A DNA stretch of 64,000 bases from the NCBI GenBank assembly GCA_044432725.1, contig JAWXUL010000005.1:1-64000 (forward strand), read 5' to 3'. A program made the position numbers and the translations under genes. Positions 8,639 to 17,700 of the stretch are shown one piece after another. The first letter of the stretch is position 1. Every line of letters begins with the position of its first letter. Origin of the DNA: JAWXUK01 sp044432725. Lineage in GTDB: Bacteria > Bacillota > Clostridia > Oscillospirales > Oscillospiraceae. The notes below the pieces were generated by a model, which ran no database searches, was not told where the DNA came from, and was given only the letters and a program-made list of their open reading frames with translations.

Positions 8639-9622
8639 TTCTAAATTCTGCCGAAGTTCTTCTATTGTTTTGTGGGTATAAATTCGTTCCCCAGTACCAT
8701 GGGATTTATGCCCCATCATTCTATCGATACAGACTTTGTTTGCACCAGCACTATCAAGAAGAGAGCGAAATGTGTGACGACATTCATGGGGTGTGTGTTT
8801 CATTTCCATGTTGTCCATGAGCTTCTTCCAAATTTTTCTGAAATTACTTTGGCTTAGGGGTCTGCCATTGTGGGAAATCAAAAAGTCCCCCTCTGTGCCC
8901 ATACGTTTTTCCATGAGAGAAAAAATTTTACTGTGAATGGGAATGACCCTATTTTTACCTGCTTTTGTCTTCTTTCCACCAGTGATTGTTTTTCCTTTTA
9001 AATCAACTTGATGTTTTTTGATTTCTAACAGTTCAGATATTCTAAATCCAGTATAAAGGAAAATGAGGATTGTGTCAACCCATGGAGAAAACTGGTTTTC
9101 CCATAATATTTGTCGTTCATCTTCAGAAAAAACTTCTTTTGTGGTCTCAGGTGTAGGTTCAGTTGTTAATATAGATGAAAATTGATTGGAACATAAGTCT
9201 AATTCAAGAGCAAAACGATCTAAATGATAAAAAAGGTTTTTTATCGCATTTTTTGTTGCATAACCTTTTCCACAGCAGTCGATGCACTCTTGCATATGAT
9301 ATGCCTTCACATCTTTATAATTATAATCCATCACAGACAGACAATGCCTTTGTGCAGAGGTCAGACTTCTTATCGTGGCACTGCTTAATTTTTCTTTCCT
9401 CTTTCCAATGAATTTATCAAATAGTTCCTGACTTGTCATTGTTTCTTGTACTTGCTCGAAGGTATGGCTATTGTATTTGGCTAAAATCCCCAAAGCCTCC
9501 TCTTTGCTACTGGCATAATCAATAATTTTTTGTTTACCAGATTTCCCCTCTCGAACCATAAAAGGTCTACGTCTGTTACCAGATAATTTAGAAACAGTCC
9601 CATATCCGTTTGGTAATTTCAT
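8624..9622 (-). CDS. Tyrosine recombinase (integrase/invertase)
   Basis: This 332-aa site-specific recombinase has an N-terminal arm-binding region (about 1-50), a SAM-like core-binding domain (about 60-150) and a catalytic domain (about 165-330). All catalytic residues are visible: Arg in YTGFRISELLE, Lys in KKTKAGKNR, HxxR in HECRHTFR, His in MMGHKSH and Tyr in ERIYTHKT. The start is taken as ATG at 9622 because GGAGG lies 8 bp upstream; the longer TTG start overlaps that site. It is the only gene inside the segment bounded by 12-bp inverted repeats, so the likely job is flipping that segment. The alternative is the remnant integrase of a lost mobile element. Confidence 0.92.
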   Translation of the reverse strand: MKLPNGYGTVSKLSGNRRRPFMVREGKSGKQKIIDYASSKEEALGILAKYNSHTFEQVQETMTSQELFDKFIGKRKEKLSSATIRSLTSAQRHCLSVMDYNYKDVKAYHMQECIDCCGKGYATKNAIKNLFYHLDRFALELDLCSNQFSSILTTEPTPETTKEVFSEDERQILWENQFSPWVDTILIFLYTGFRISELLEIKKHQVDLKGKTITGGKKTKAGKNRVIPIHSKIFSLMEKRMGTEGDFLISHNGRPLSQSNFRKIWKKLMDNMEMKHTPHECRHTFRSLLDSAGANKVCIDRMMGHKSHGTGERIYTHKTIEELRQNLELVTN

Positions 9623-9657
9623 GGTGATTTCCTCCAAAAAAGTTCAATTATTCTGTT

Positions 9658-9673
9658 GCTAATTTGTTACTAA
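9658..9673 (+). repeat. 16-bp direct repeat upstream of the recombinase
   Basis: Second exact copy of the repeat at 8623-8638, about 1035 bp away, in the leader of the recombinase gene. The surrounding GTT-TAA / TTA-AAC dyad suggests a protein-binding or crossover site. Confidence 0.7.
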
Positions 9674-9739
9674 CACAGTCAATTAGAAAAATCCTTACAA
9701 AATTTACATAAATTTCGTGGGATTTGTCATTGTTTCATC

Positions 9740-9768
9740 TTGATTTTTCTTTTTTTTTGTGGTATAGT
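9740..9768 (+). promoter_or_regulatory. Outward-facing promoter at the edge of the invertible segment
   Basis: TTGATT, a 17-bp T-rich spacer and TATAGT end one base before the right inverted repeat. As assembled it reads right, toward the 3' end of the convergent MATE gene and its two-way terminator (an OFF configuration). After inversion it would read left across the repeat into the GGDEF-EAL gene with a leader of about 120 nt. Confidence 0.8.
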
Positions 9769-9780
9769 TATTGATGCATA

Positions 9781-9880
9781 NNNNNNNNNNNNNNNNNNNN
9801 NNNNNNNNNNNNNNNNNNNNNNNNNNNNNNNNNNNNNNNNNNNNNNNNNNNNNNNNNNNNNNNNNNNNNNNNNNNNNNNN
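9781..9880. other. Assembly gap (100 N), right border of the segment
   Basis: Exactly 100 N with TATTGATGCATA on both sides, mirroring the left gap. Confidence 0.95.
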
Positions 9881-9935
9881 TATTGATGCATAACAATAAA
9901 ATGATTGCCTCTCCTTTTTTTGAGGAAAGACGTAG

Positions 9936-9983
9936 AAAAAACGATTTGTTTACCTTTTTAGATAAACAAATCGTTTTTATTTT
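9936..9983. terminator. Bidirectional terminator after the MATE gene
   Basis: The stem AAAACGATTTGTTTA / TAAACAAATCGTTTT is flanked by A and T tracts on both strands. It ends the minus-strand MATE transcript and would also stop transcription leaving the invertible segment rightward. Confidence 0.85.
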
Positions 9984-9992
9984 CAATCTAAA

Positions 9993-11381
9993 TCAAGATT
10001 CCTGTTCCCCTTGAGGTAGTTTTGGTACCAAGAGTTTCTTTTTGTTTTTCAAAAACAAACCGAAGGAAAACACAGCCGCTAAAATATTACTGACCATCAT
10101 GGCAATCCAGATACCATCTTCCCCTAGGCTAAAGCTTGGCTGAGAGAAGAACCATACCACAGGGATACGAAGGACATAAATACGCACCATGCTTACCACT
10201 AAATTGAAAAAGGTATTGCCTGTTCCTTGGAAAATACCTTGTGCTGTTTCTGTGATTGCCCAAGGAATCACTGCACCAGAATAAATTAACATGGCTCGCA
10301 TCATAGAGGCATGGGCTGGGCTTGCTTGGTCAAGGAATAAACTTGCCACAAAACCACGATTTGGCAGTAAAATTACAGTAACAGCCACAGCGATACTGAT
10401 GCTAAACAAGAGAGAGCGTTTGATTGCTTGCTCTGCTCTGGGGATGTTCCCTGCCCCCACGTGCTGTGCCACAATGACAGAGACCCCTGTTCCAAAGGAA
10501 GCCACCACTTTGAAGAAAACGGAATTGACTTTATTGGTCAAACCATAGGCTGTCAAGGCTTCTGGCCCTACGGCAAGGACATAGTCATTGATCATGACAA
10601 AGCCATAAGAAACAAGGGATTTTTCCAAAGCCAAGGGGACTGCTGTGACGAGCAAGATTTTCACCAAAGCACCGTCCCATTTTAAATTGGAAAGAGCCAC
10701 GGATTCTTCTTTTTTATTCGCAATCATCATAACAAGACAAATTGTAGCAGAAATAAATTTAGCCAAAACAGTGGCAAAGGCGACCCCTTCTAATCCATAA
10801 TCCAGTGGCACAGTCAAAAGCCAAGTGAAAAACAACTTAGTAATCAGAGAGCACATATTCACAGGGACGGCTTGTTTGGTGTTTCCTCTGGCTCGCTCTA
10901 TGGCAAGACAAATCACAGTGATAAAGTTAAAGGCAACAGACCAAGAAGAGATTTTTAAATAAATACTGGCATCTTCCCACAAATCACTGTCAACAGAATC
11001 AGGAGACAGGCCTGCGTTGATGAGTATTTGGTCAGAAAAGAAAAAGAAAAGGGCAGAGGCAAGCAAGCCCAAAGAAAAGCCCACCACAATCAACTGACCT
11101 GTCATTTTCTTTGCGTTAAAAACATCTTTTCCTCCTAAGTACTGGGCGATTAAACTACAACCTGCGATGGACACGCCCAAGCCCATAGAGGTGGCGACAT
11201 CTTGAATAGGTCCCACAAATGCCACACTGGCAATGGCTGATTCGCTGACACTTGCCACAAACCAGCTATCAATCAGCCCATAAATGCCATCAATTAGATT
11301 GGTCAGAATCAGTGGGATGGCAACAATCCATATGACGTGGTCTATTTTGTCGTGGAGAATGTCCGTTTTTAATTTCATCAT
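9993..11381 (-). CDS. MATE-family multidrug/sodium antiporter
   Basis: This 462-aa protein of about 12 membrane segments belongs to the MATE (MOP superfamily) exporters: the N-terminal half begins IDHVIWIVAIPLILTNLIDG, and the conserved FVGPIQ and VGAGNIPRAEQAIKRSLL segments are present. It probably exports cationic compounds coupled to Na+ or H+. The open frame extends upstream to 11453, but that part overlaps the predicted -10 box, and GAAGGA lies just before the ATG pair at 11381/11378, so the short start is chosen. It is transcribed alone, between its own promoter and terminator. The substrate is not predictable. Confidence 0.93.
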   Translation of the reverse strand: MMKLKTDILHDKIDHVIWIVAIPLILTNLIDGIYGLIDSWFVASVSESAIASVAFVGPIQDVATSMGLGVSIAGCSLIAQYLGGKDVFNAKKMTGQLIVVGFSLGLLASALFFFFSDQILINAGLSPDSVDSDLWEDASIYLKISSWSVAFNFITVICLAIERARGNTKQAVPVNMCSLITKLFFTWLLTVPLDYGLEGVAFATVLAKFISATICLVMMIANKKEESVALSNLKWDGALVKILLVTAVPLALEKSLVSYGFVMINDYVLAVGPEALTAYGLTNKVNSVFFKVVASFGTGVSVIVAQHVGAGNIPRAEQAIKRSLLFSISIAVAVTVILLPNRGFVASLFLDQASPAHASMMRAMLIYSGAVIPWAITETAQGIFQGTGNTFFNLVVSMVRIYVLRIPVVWFFSQPSFSLGEDGIWIAMMVSNILAAVFSFGLFLKNKKKLLVPKLPQGEQES

Positions 11382-11393
11382 TTTCCTTCTTTC

Positions 11394-11407
11394 TTCGTAT
11401 ATACGAA
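11394..11407. promoter_or_regulatory. Perfect palindrome in the MATE 5' leader
   Basis: TTCGTATATACGAA lies about 22 bp downstream of the predicted transcription start and just before the ribosome site. It is a candidate operator for an unlinked repressor controlling the exporter. Confidence 0.55.
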
Positions 11408-11435
11408 CGTTGTTTTTATTTCTGAATCTTTGCTT

Positions 11436-11464
11436 ATTATACCATATTTTCACAAAGCTGACAA
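11436..11464 (-). promoter_or_regulatory. Promoter of the MATE gene
   Basis: On the minus strand TTGTCA, 17 bp, TATAAT (5 of 6 and 6 of 6 matches). Its position excludes the longest possible reading frame start at 11453. Confidence 0.85.
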
Positions 11465-11570
11465 GGGGAAAAGGAAAAACTCTGGAATGATGGGAAGGGT
11501 ATCCAAGGGAGGAGAAAGGGGAAAAGTCTCTCCAAGGGAGAATTATGGTGATTATCGTGAAATGACAAGA

Positions 11571-11616
11571 AAATATCTCCTATCTACACTGCTTTCAGGA
11601 GATAGGAGATATTTAT
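11571..11616 (-). terminator. Terminator after malQ
   Basis: AATATCTCCTATCT / AGATAGGAGATATT stem with a 14-nt loop and a T-rich tract on the minus strand, directly beyond the malQ stop. Between it and the MATE promoter is about 100 bp with nothing recognisable. Confidence 0.75.
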
Positions 11617-11620
11617 TCTC

Positions 11621-13093
11621 TTATTTTTTTGTTTTTTTGCTTTCGATTTTTTTGTTTCTGCGATAGGTTTCCCCAAGTTCTTTCAATCTGCCTGACACAA
11701 AGGGATTGAATGCTTCTTGACGGACCCGCCAAGTCCAGTTGTGATTGCCCACAGAACCTGGTAGATTCATACGAGCAGCGGCACCTAAGCCCAAGACATC
11801 TTGGAGAGGTGCAATGACCAAGCGACTGGGGGTTGCCCATGCTCCTGCAATCACACCCCAACCCATGCCTTCATCCTCTCGCAAGCGAAGATATCGAGCA
11901 GCAAAATGGGTGCTGTCGCTGTCCCCTTCAGAGAGCCATTGGATGAATGTGGGGGTGTCGTGGGTCCCTGTATAGGTGACGGAATTTTCTTTGATGTTGT
12001 GGGGGAGATAGGCGCTCTCTCCAGTGGGATCAAAGCCAAACACAAGAACGTTCATGCCATCCATGCCACATTCTTTCATAAATTCCAAAGCATCATCGTC
12101 CAAATCGCCCAAATCTTCCACAATTAGTTCTAAAGATGGGGAGGCGCTTTTCAAAAAGTCAACAAACTCCATTCCAGGGCCTTCCACCCATTTGCCTTTT
12201 TTCGCAGAGCTTGCTGTGGCTGGGATGGACCAATAAGTGTGAACGGCACGGAAATGGTCAATACGCAGACTATCATAGATCTGACTGCACCATGAAATTC
12301 TGGAATACCAGAAGGCATAAACTCCTTTTTTGTTACCTTCCCAATCATAGAGGGGGTTGCCCCATAATTGTCCTTCACTGGTAAAGGCATCTGGTGGCAC
12401 CCCTGCCACAGCTGAGAGGGATAAGTCCTTTTCTTGTTGGAACAAGGTGGGTTCTCCCCAACGCTCTGCACTTTGCTCGGAAAGATAGATGGGGATATCG
12501 CCCATGATTTTAATCCCTTGTGCGTTGGCATATTTTTTCAAAGCCATCCATTGACGGTAAAAAGTGGTTTGGAGAAAAACATGAAATTGCACTCTGTCTT
12601 CTGGGGCTTTGTCTGTTTTTTTCCAATCTTCAAAAGGGAGACCATAGGTATCCACCATGGCAGCAAAATGTGCGTACTGTCCCAACCAAGGAAGAGAAAT
12701 CTCGTCTGGTTCGTTGTGATATTTTTTCTTTTTCCAACGATCAAAGGCTTTTTCCAGCAAAGGGAGTCTGGTGAGATCAAGCCAAGCAAAATCTACCTTG
12801 TCACAGTTGTGGTAACGATTTTCCTCTAATTCTTGTGGGGTGAGATAGCCCTCGGCGGCCAATTCGTCCAAGTCAATATAGTATGGACTCCCTGCATAGG
12901 CAGAGGTGGAGCTGTAGGGTGAGTTTCCCCCACCAGGAGGGACGAGAGGTAAGATTTGCCAATAGCGTTGCTGTGCTTGGGCAAGAAAATCCACAAAACG
13001 TCTTGCAGGAGCCCCAAGAGAACCTATGCCGTAGTTACCGGGGAGAGAGGATATGGCAAGTAATATGCCACTTGTTCTTTCTGTTTTTTTCAT
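11621..13093 (-). CDS. malQ: 4-alpha-glucanotransferase (amylomaltase)
   Basis: This 490-aa cytoplasmic GH77 enzyme transfers alpha-1,4-glucan chains between maltodextrins in glycogen and maltodextrin metabolism. Near the N-terminus are LPGNYGIGSLG and YWQILPLVPPG. The catalytic nucleophile lies in LRIDHFRA, the acid/base Glu in IVEDLGDL, and the transition-state Asp in TGTHDTPTF. Length is typical. The ATG is preceded by GGAGG. It lies 21 bp after the FAD oxidoreductase gene and is probably the last gene of the ftsK-FAD-malQ run. The last residues are Lys-rich (KKIESKKTKK), which is ordinary. Confidence 0.96.
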   Translation of the reverse strand: MKKTERTSGILLAISSLPGNYGIGSLGAPARRFVDFLAQAQQRYWQILPLVPPGGGNSPYSSTSAYAGSPYYIDLDELAAEGYLTPQELEENRYHNCDKVDFAWLDLTRLPLLEKAFDRWKKKKYHNEPDEISLPWLGQYAHFAAMVDTYGLPFEDWKKTDKAPEDRVQFHVFLQTTFYRQWMALKKYANAQGIKIMGDIPIYLSEQSAERWGEPTLFQQEKDLSLSAVAGVPPDAFTSEGQLWGNPLYDWEGNKKGVYAFWYSRISWCSQIYDSLRIDHFRAVHTYWSIPATASSAKKGKWVEGPGMEFVDFLKSASPSLELIVEDLGDLDDDALEFMKECGMDGMNVLVFGFDPTGESAYLPHNIKENSVTYTGTHDTPTFIQWLSEGDSDSTHFAARYLRLREDEGMGWGVIAGAWATPSRLVIAPLQDVLGLGAAARMNLPGSVGNHNWTWRVRQEAFNPFVSGRLKELGETYRRNKKIESKKTKK

Positions 13094-13114
13094 GTGTGAC
13101 CTCCAAATATTATT

Positions 13115-14707
13115 TTATTTTTGCACAATCTTTTCTGCTACTTTTATGCCGTCCACAGCGGCTGAGACAATACCACCAGCATAGCCCGCTCCCTCGCCAC
13201 AGGGGTAAAAACCTTTGACGATAGATTGAAAATCCTCGCCACGTTTGATACGTATGGGGGAGGAGGAACGGCTTTCCAAGGCGGTGAGCATGGCTTCACT
13301 GTGGTCAAAGCCTGTGATTTTTTTGCCCAACAGGGGAATGGATTCTTGAATGGAAGAAAAAATCTCCTTAGGTAGACAGTGCTTTAGATTGCCGTATTTC
13401 ACCCCTGAAGTGAAGCTTGGGATAATGCCACCACAGGATGTACTGTCTTTGTCTTTTAAAAAGTCTCCCAGTTGTTGACAGGGGGCTTTCCTTTCTCCAT
13501 AGAGATAGGCTTTTTTCTCCCAATATTCTTGGAAAAACATCCCAGCCAGGGGGTGTGTTCCTTGAAAGTGCTCATAGCCACAAAAATCTTCTGGGGTGAT
13601 GCCCACCAAAAGACCTCCATTGCAATTTGTTTCCCCTCGCTTACGATAGCTCATACCGTTGGTGACCATTTGCTCTTTCCCAGAACTGGCATTGACCACC
13701 ACCCCACCAGGGCAGACGCAAAAGCTAAAAACAGAGCGTCCAGAGGGGAGGTGACAGGCAAGCTTGTAGTCACTGGGGGGGAGAATGGCATCTCCATACT
13801 GTGCCTTGTTGATTTCTGACTGTAAATGCTCGATTCTTGTGCCAATGGCAAAGTTTTTTTGTTCCAAAGGTATGCCTTTGTCATAGAGCATGAGGAATGT
13901 ATCTCGTGCAGAATGTCCCAAAGCACAAACCACGTCCGAGGCAGGGAGTCGATATTCCCCCTGAGGGGAGCGAACACGAAGCGCTGACAAGGAATCTCCC
14001 TCTGTTTCCAGTCCCACCATTTCATGAGAGAAGCGTAGGTCGCACCCTAATGCAAGGAGTTCCTCTCGAATATTTTTCAGTACGACTTGTAAAACATCTG
14101 TGCCAATATGGGGCTTATGGCTGTAAAGGATATCTGGGGGAGCACCCTTTTCCACAAAAATACGGAAAAGCTCAGCATTTCGTGGGTCTTTTGTTCCAGT
14201 GGACAATTTGCCGTCGGAAAAAGTCCCCGCTCCTCCTTCGCCAAATTGCACGTTAGAATTTTCCTCTAACACGCCTGTTTCCCAGAATTTATCCACATCT
14301 TGGATGCGTTCTTCCACTGATTTGCCACGTTCTAGGATTACTGGGGGGATTCCAGCTCTGGCAAGCTGTAAAGCAGCCAAAAGTCCAGCTGGACCCATAC
14401 CTACCACCACTGGATGTGTGGGGCGATAGTTCACCTGTGGAAAGTGATAGGCAGACAAGTTTGGGGCAGAGATTTGTTTGTTGGGGGGATGTTTTAGAAT
14501 TTTCTCTTCTTTCTTTTTTTCGTGAAGAGAAAGGTCAAGGGTTAATTTATAATGAATGTCTTGTTTTTTTCTGGCATCAATGGATTGCCGAAAAAGAGTA
14601 CATTCCTTAATTTCTTCAGGAGAGATTTTCAATAATTTTGCTGTTTTTGCCATGGTACTTTGAAAGTCTTCTCCGATTTCGCTACGGATATTTGTGACTC
14701 TAATCAT
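13115..14707 (-). CDS. NAD(P)/FAD-dependent oxidoreductase (COG2509-type)
   Basis: This 530-aa flavoprotein belongs to the uncharacterised FAD-dependent dehydrogenase group. After a short N-terminal domain (about 1-95) comes a Rossmann FAD motif (VVGMGPAGLLAAL), then QFGEGGAGTFSDGKL, a GGVVVNASSG segment and a C-terminal GEGAGYAGGIVSAAVDG that closes the flavin site. The substrate is unknown. The start ATG at 14707 overlaps the ftsK stop (ATGATTAG), with GAAGGTG 9 bp upstream, so translation is coupled to ftsK; the open frame further upstream is only ftsK read out of frame. Confidence 0.9.
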   Translation of the reverse strand: MIRVTNIRSEIGEDFQSTMAKTAKLLKISPEEIKECTLFRQSIDARKKQDIHYKLTLDLSLHEKKKEEKILKHPPNKQISAPNLSAYHFPQVNYRPTHPVVVGMGPAGLLAALQLARAGIPPVILERGKSVEERIQDVDKFWETGVLEENSNVQFGEGGAGTFSDGKLSTGTKDPRNAELFRIFVEKGAPPDILYSHKPHIGTDVLQVVLKNIREELLALGCDLRFSHEMVGLETEGDSLSALRVRSPQGEYRLPASDVVCALGHSARDTFLMLYDKGIPLEQKNFAIGTRIEHLQSEINKAQYGDAILPPSDYKLACHLPSGRSVFSFCVCPGGVVVNASSGKEQMVTNGMSYRKRGETNCNGGLLVGITPEDFCGYEHFQGTHPLAGMFFQEYWEKKAYLYGERKAPCQQLGDFLKDKDSTSCGGIIPSFTSGVKYGNLKHCLPKEIFSSIQESIPLLGKKITGFDHSEAMLTALESRSSSPIRIKRGEDFQSIVKGFYPCGEGAGYAGGIVSAAVDGIKVAEKIVQK

Positions 14708-17700
14708 GGAAATCACCTTCTTTTCCCCAAGGTGCATTTTGGAAATGGCCATCCTCTTCTTGTGGTGGAGGCGCTGCAGAGCTGCTACCACGTCGGTATT
14801 TCAGTTCTTGCCATTGTTCTTTCGTGATTAAAATCTGACGTGGTTTCGAGCCTTCTGAAGGGCCTACCACCCCAAGGTCTTCCATTTGGTCGACGATTCT
14901 CGCTGCTCGTGCGTAACCTAATTTCAGCCTTCTTTGAATCATGGAGGTAGAGGCTTGCTTTACATCTAAGACTACTTCTACAGCAGAGTCTAGCATTTCA
15001 TCTTGATTCTCGTCATCAAAGCTTGCTTGTGCATTGGTGTTTTTCTTTTCTTTTGCTGCCACGTTTTGGTCGATTTCTTCCATGATTTCATCAGAATAGC
15101 TTGCCATGGTATTATGCTCTTTTACAAAGCCCACTACAGCAGAGACTTCTGCATCTGAAATCAGGCAACCTTGGACACGGGTTGGTTTTCCTTCTCCCAG
15201 TGGGGCATAAAGCATATCGCCACGTCCCACTAATTTTTCGGCACCTTGGGTATCTAGGATGATTCTGGATTCCATACCAGAAGAGACAGCAAAAGAAATT
15301 CGGCTTGGGATATTGGCTTTCATCAGCCCTGTAATCACATCGGCAGAGGGACGTTGTGTGGCAACAATCAAGTGCATTCCAGAGGCACGACCCATTTGCG
15401 CCACACGACAAATGGACTCTTCCACTTCCTTGGCAGCCACAAGCATTAAGTCAGCTAGTTCGTCAATGACCACCACCACTTGTGGCATTTTTTCCATATC
15501 CTCACGAGTCTCTGCCAGTTGATTGTAACTGGCTAGGTCACGGGTTCCCACTTCTGAAAAAAGCCGATATCGCTTCATCATTTCTGTCACTGCCCATTGG
15601 AGGGCTCCTGCTGCTTTTTTTGGATCTGTCACCACAGGGATCAGGAGATGGGGGATGCCATTATAAATTTGTAGTTCCACCATTTTAGGGTCAATCATAA
15701 TCAGACGAACTTCTTCTGGGCTTGCTTTATACAGGAGAGATACAATGAGGGAGTTGGTGCAAACAGATTTCCCCGAGCCAGTGGTACCTGCCACCAGAAG
15801 GTGGGGCATTTTGCCGATATTACCCACAATGGCATGACCAGAGATATCTTTCCCCACGGCAAAGCTGACTTTGCTTTCGCTGTTGAAAAAATTAGCAGAA
15901 CCAAGGACAGTGGAAATTTCCACAGGGGTCACAGTTTTGTTGGGGACTTCGATTCCCACCATGGAGATTTTGTCAGGAATGGGGGCGATTCTGACCCCTG
16001 TGGCACCCAAAGCCAAGGCGATGTCATCAGAGAGGTTGACAATTTTACTGAGTTTTACCCCTTGTTCTAGCATCACTTCATAGCGTGTGACAGAAGGACC
16101 TTGGGTCACATCGTGGATTTTGGCGTTGATACTAAAGGAATTGAGCGTATCCTCTAGACGTAGACGATTGGCAGACAGCTCTTCTTGTTGGGCATGGTTG
16201 TCCACAGCGCTTCCCTGTTTCAACAAAGAAAGGGGTGGAGGGATGTATTGGAGGGATTGTTTTTTCAAACTTGGCTCTGTTGCTGTTTGAATCTGCTCTT
16301 GGGTGATTGGGGGAGTGTGAAGGGAAGGACTTTCCACGGACAGGGGTTCTATCCTTGAACTACCTTGCGTTCCACTGGGGGGGAAAGGTGCGGGGACCAC
16401 TGGCGTTTGAAATTCGATGGAAGAAGCTTGGAAGTGGTCTTGGGGCGTGGGAGAAGCTTCTGTGGGAAGACTTGCTTCCACAGTGGGGGGGAGGGTGGTC
16501 ATACTGGGGTCATCTGCAATACGAATCTCGGTAGAGCGGAGGGTTTTTGGGTCTCCTGATGGGCTTGGAAATTCTGCCACAGGAAGTGTCACCAAAGGAG
16601 AAGGAGGGCTTTGTTCTATCACAGGAGCGGGGGTCATAGGTACTTGCTGGGGGACAAGAGGGAGGGCTTGCTCCTTGTTATTTTGAGGAAAAAGAATTTG
16701 GTCGGGGGTGGGGACAGCCTTTTCTTTCTTGAAAAAGCTTTGGTCAGGAGGCTTTTCAAATTCTTTTACTGGGTTTGCGAAGGCGTCTTTTCTTCCCTCT
16801 TTGGCTGACAGAGGATCTGGGACACTAACAGCAGAGGGTTTTACCTTCAGATCTTCCCAAGCAGTGAAAACAGCATTGTCGATTTTTTGAGGGCTGTTGT
16901 TGGTCACAAGGTGTGGGGTGGGAAGGGCTTTGCCTTCTTCGGCACGTTTGCTTGTTTCTTCGGGGAATTTCAGTGGCTCCACGGTGGGTAATGGCTCGAT
17001 CACTGGGACAGGAGGAATCACTTTACGCTCTGCTTTTTTCGGGAAATCAAAGGGTAAGCGAAGCTTTTTTTCCTGTGGAGCTTCTTCTGGTGGTTTTTCT
17101 TTTTTTTCTTCTTGTGCCAAAGCTTCTTCCACTTGTTCTGCCAAATCTTTGGCAAGAATGGGGGGAGATTCTGGAGGTGGTTCTTGGATTTTTTTTTGTT
17201 TTTTTACTTTTGTGGGCTTTTTCACTTCTGGCTCTATGGTTTCAACTGGTTCTTCATAGCGTGGACGGGCAGCATACCAATCAATGAGATCCATCACACT
17301 TCGGTTGAGGGCTGCTAAGAAAAGCAAAAAGGAGCAAAGGAAAAAGAGAATAATCGTACCCACTCCTGTGATGGCGATGGTAAATAGCCCTCCCACAATG
17401 CTACCTAGTACGCCACTCCCTGAAAGGGCTTTCCCATTGTTCCACAAGGTAACAACATCTGTCAGGTCAGGACGGTTATCTTTTAAGAGAAAGCCGTAAG
17501 CCATACAGGAGAGAAAGAAGGGAACCAATAAAGCAGAGACCACACGAAAGACCACAGGGCGTCCTCGGTGACAGAGCAAAATGAAGCTAGCGAGAAAAAA
17601 GGTAGGGATATAGGGGATAAAGCCAACGCCCACCAAGCCTTTGATGGAATTTGAGAAAATTAAAATGAACCAAGCATCTTGGGTGAAGAAGCTAAAGAGG

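Larger units (their letters stand above)
8404..9892. mobile_element. Putative invertible DNA segment with its own recombinase
   Basis: A 1264-bp contig (8517-9780) begins with TATGCATCAATA and ends with its reverse complement TATTGATGCATA. The flanking contigs end (8404-8416) and begin (9881-9892) with the same 12 bp in matching orientation. Just outside are partly symmetric arms (TGTTG or TATTG outside, CAATA inside, around a TATGCAT core), as expected of a tyrosine-recombinase site. Inside are a tyrosine recombinase and an outward promoter near the right end. If the segment flips, the promoter points at the GGDEF-EAL gene. A short-read assembly of both orientations would break exactly at the repeat borders, as seen. 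Inversion is inferred and has not been shown. Confidence 0.75.

Noticed and set aside
8404..9892. Segment as a simple insertion sequence or collapsed multicopy element
   Set aside because: It has no DDE transposase and no target duplication, and the contig overlaps are only 12-13 bp, whereas k-1 overlaps are expected from a multicopy repeat. It is still possible that it moves by the tyrosine recombinase.
9768..9986. Open frame running through the right N gap
   Set aside because: It is produced by unknown bases translated as X and has no start or protein-like sequence; it also covers the MATE terminator.
11382..11453. N-terminal extension of the MATE protein
   Set aside because: This part overlaps the -10 box of its own promoter, and the internal ATG pair has the ribosome site.
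14708..14791. 28-residue extension of the FAD oxidoreductase
   Set aside because: It lies wholly within ftsK in another frame; the ATG overlapping the ftsK stop has a good ribosome site.
16307..17318. Many plus-strand open frames opposite ftsK
   Set aside because: They are shadows of the Pro/Glu-rich FtsK linker, whose biased composition keeps stop codons rare on the other strand.
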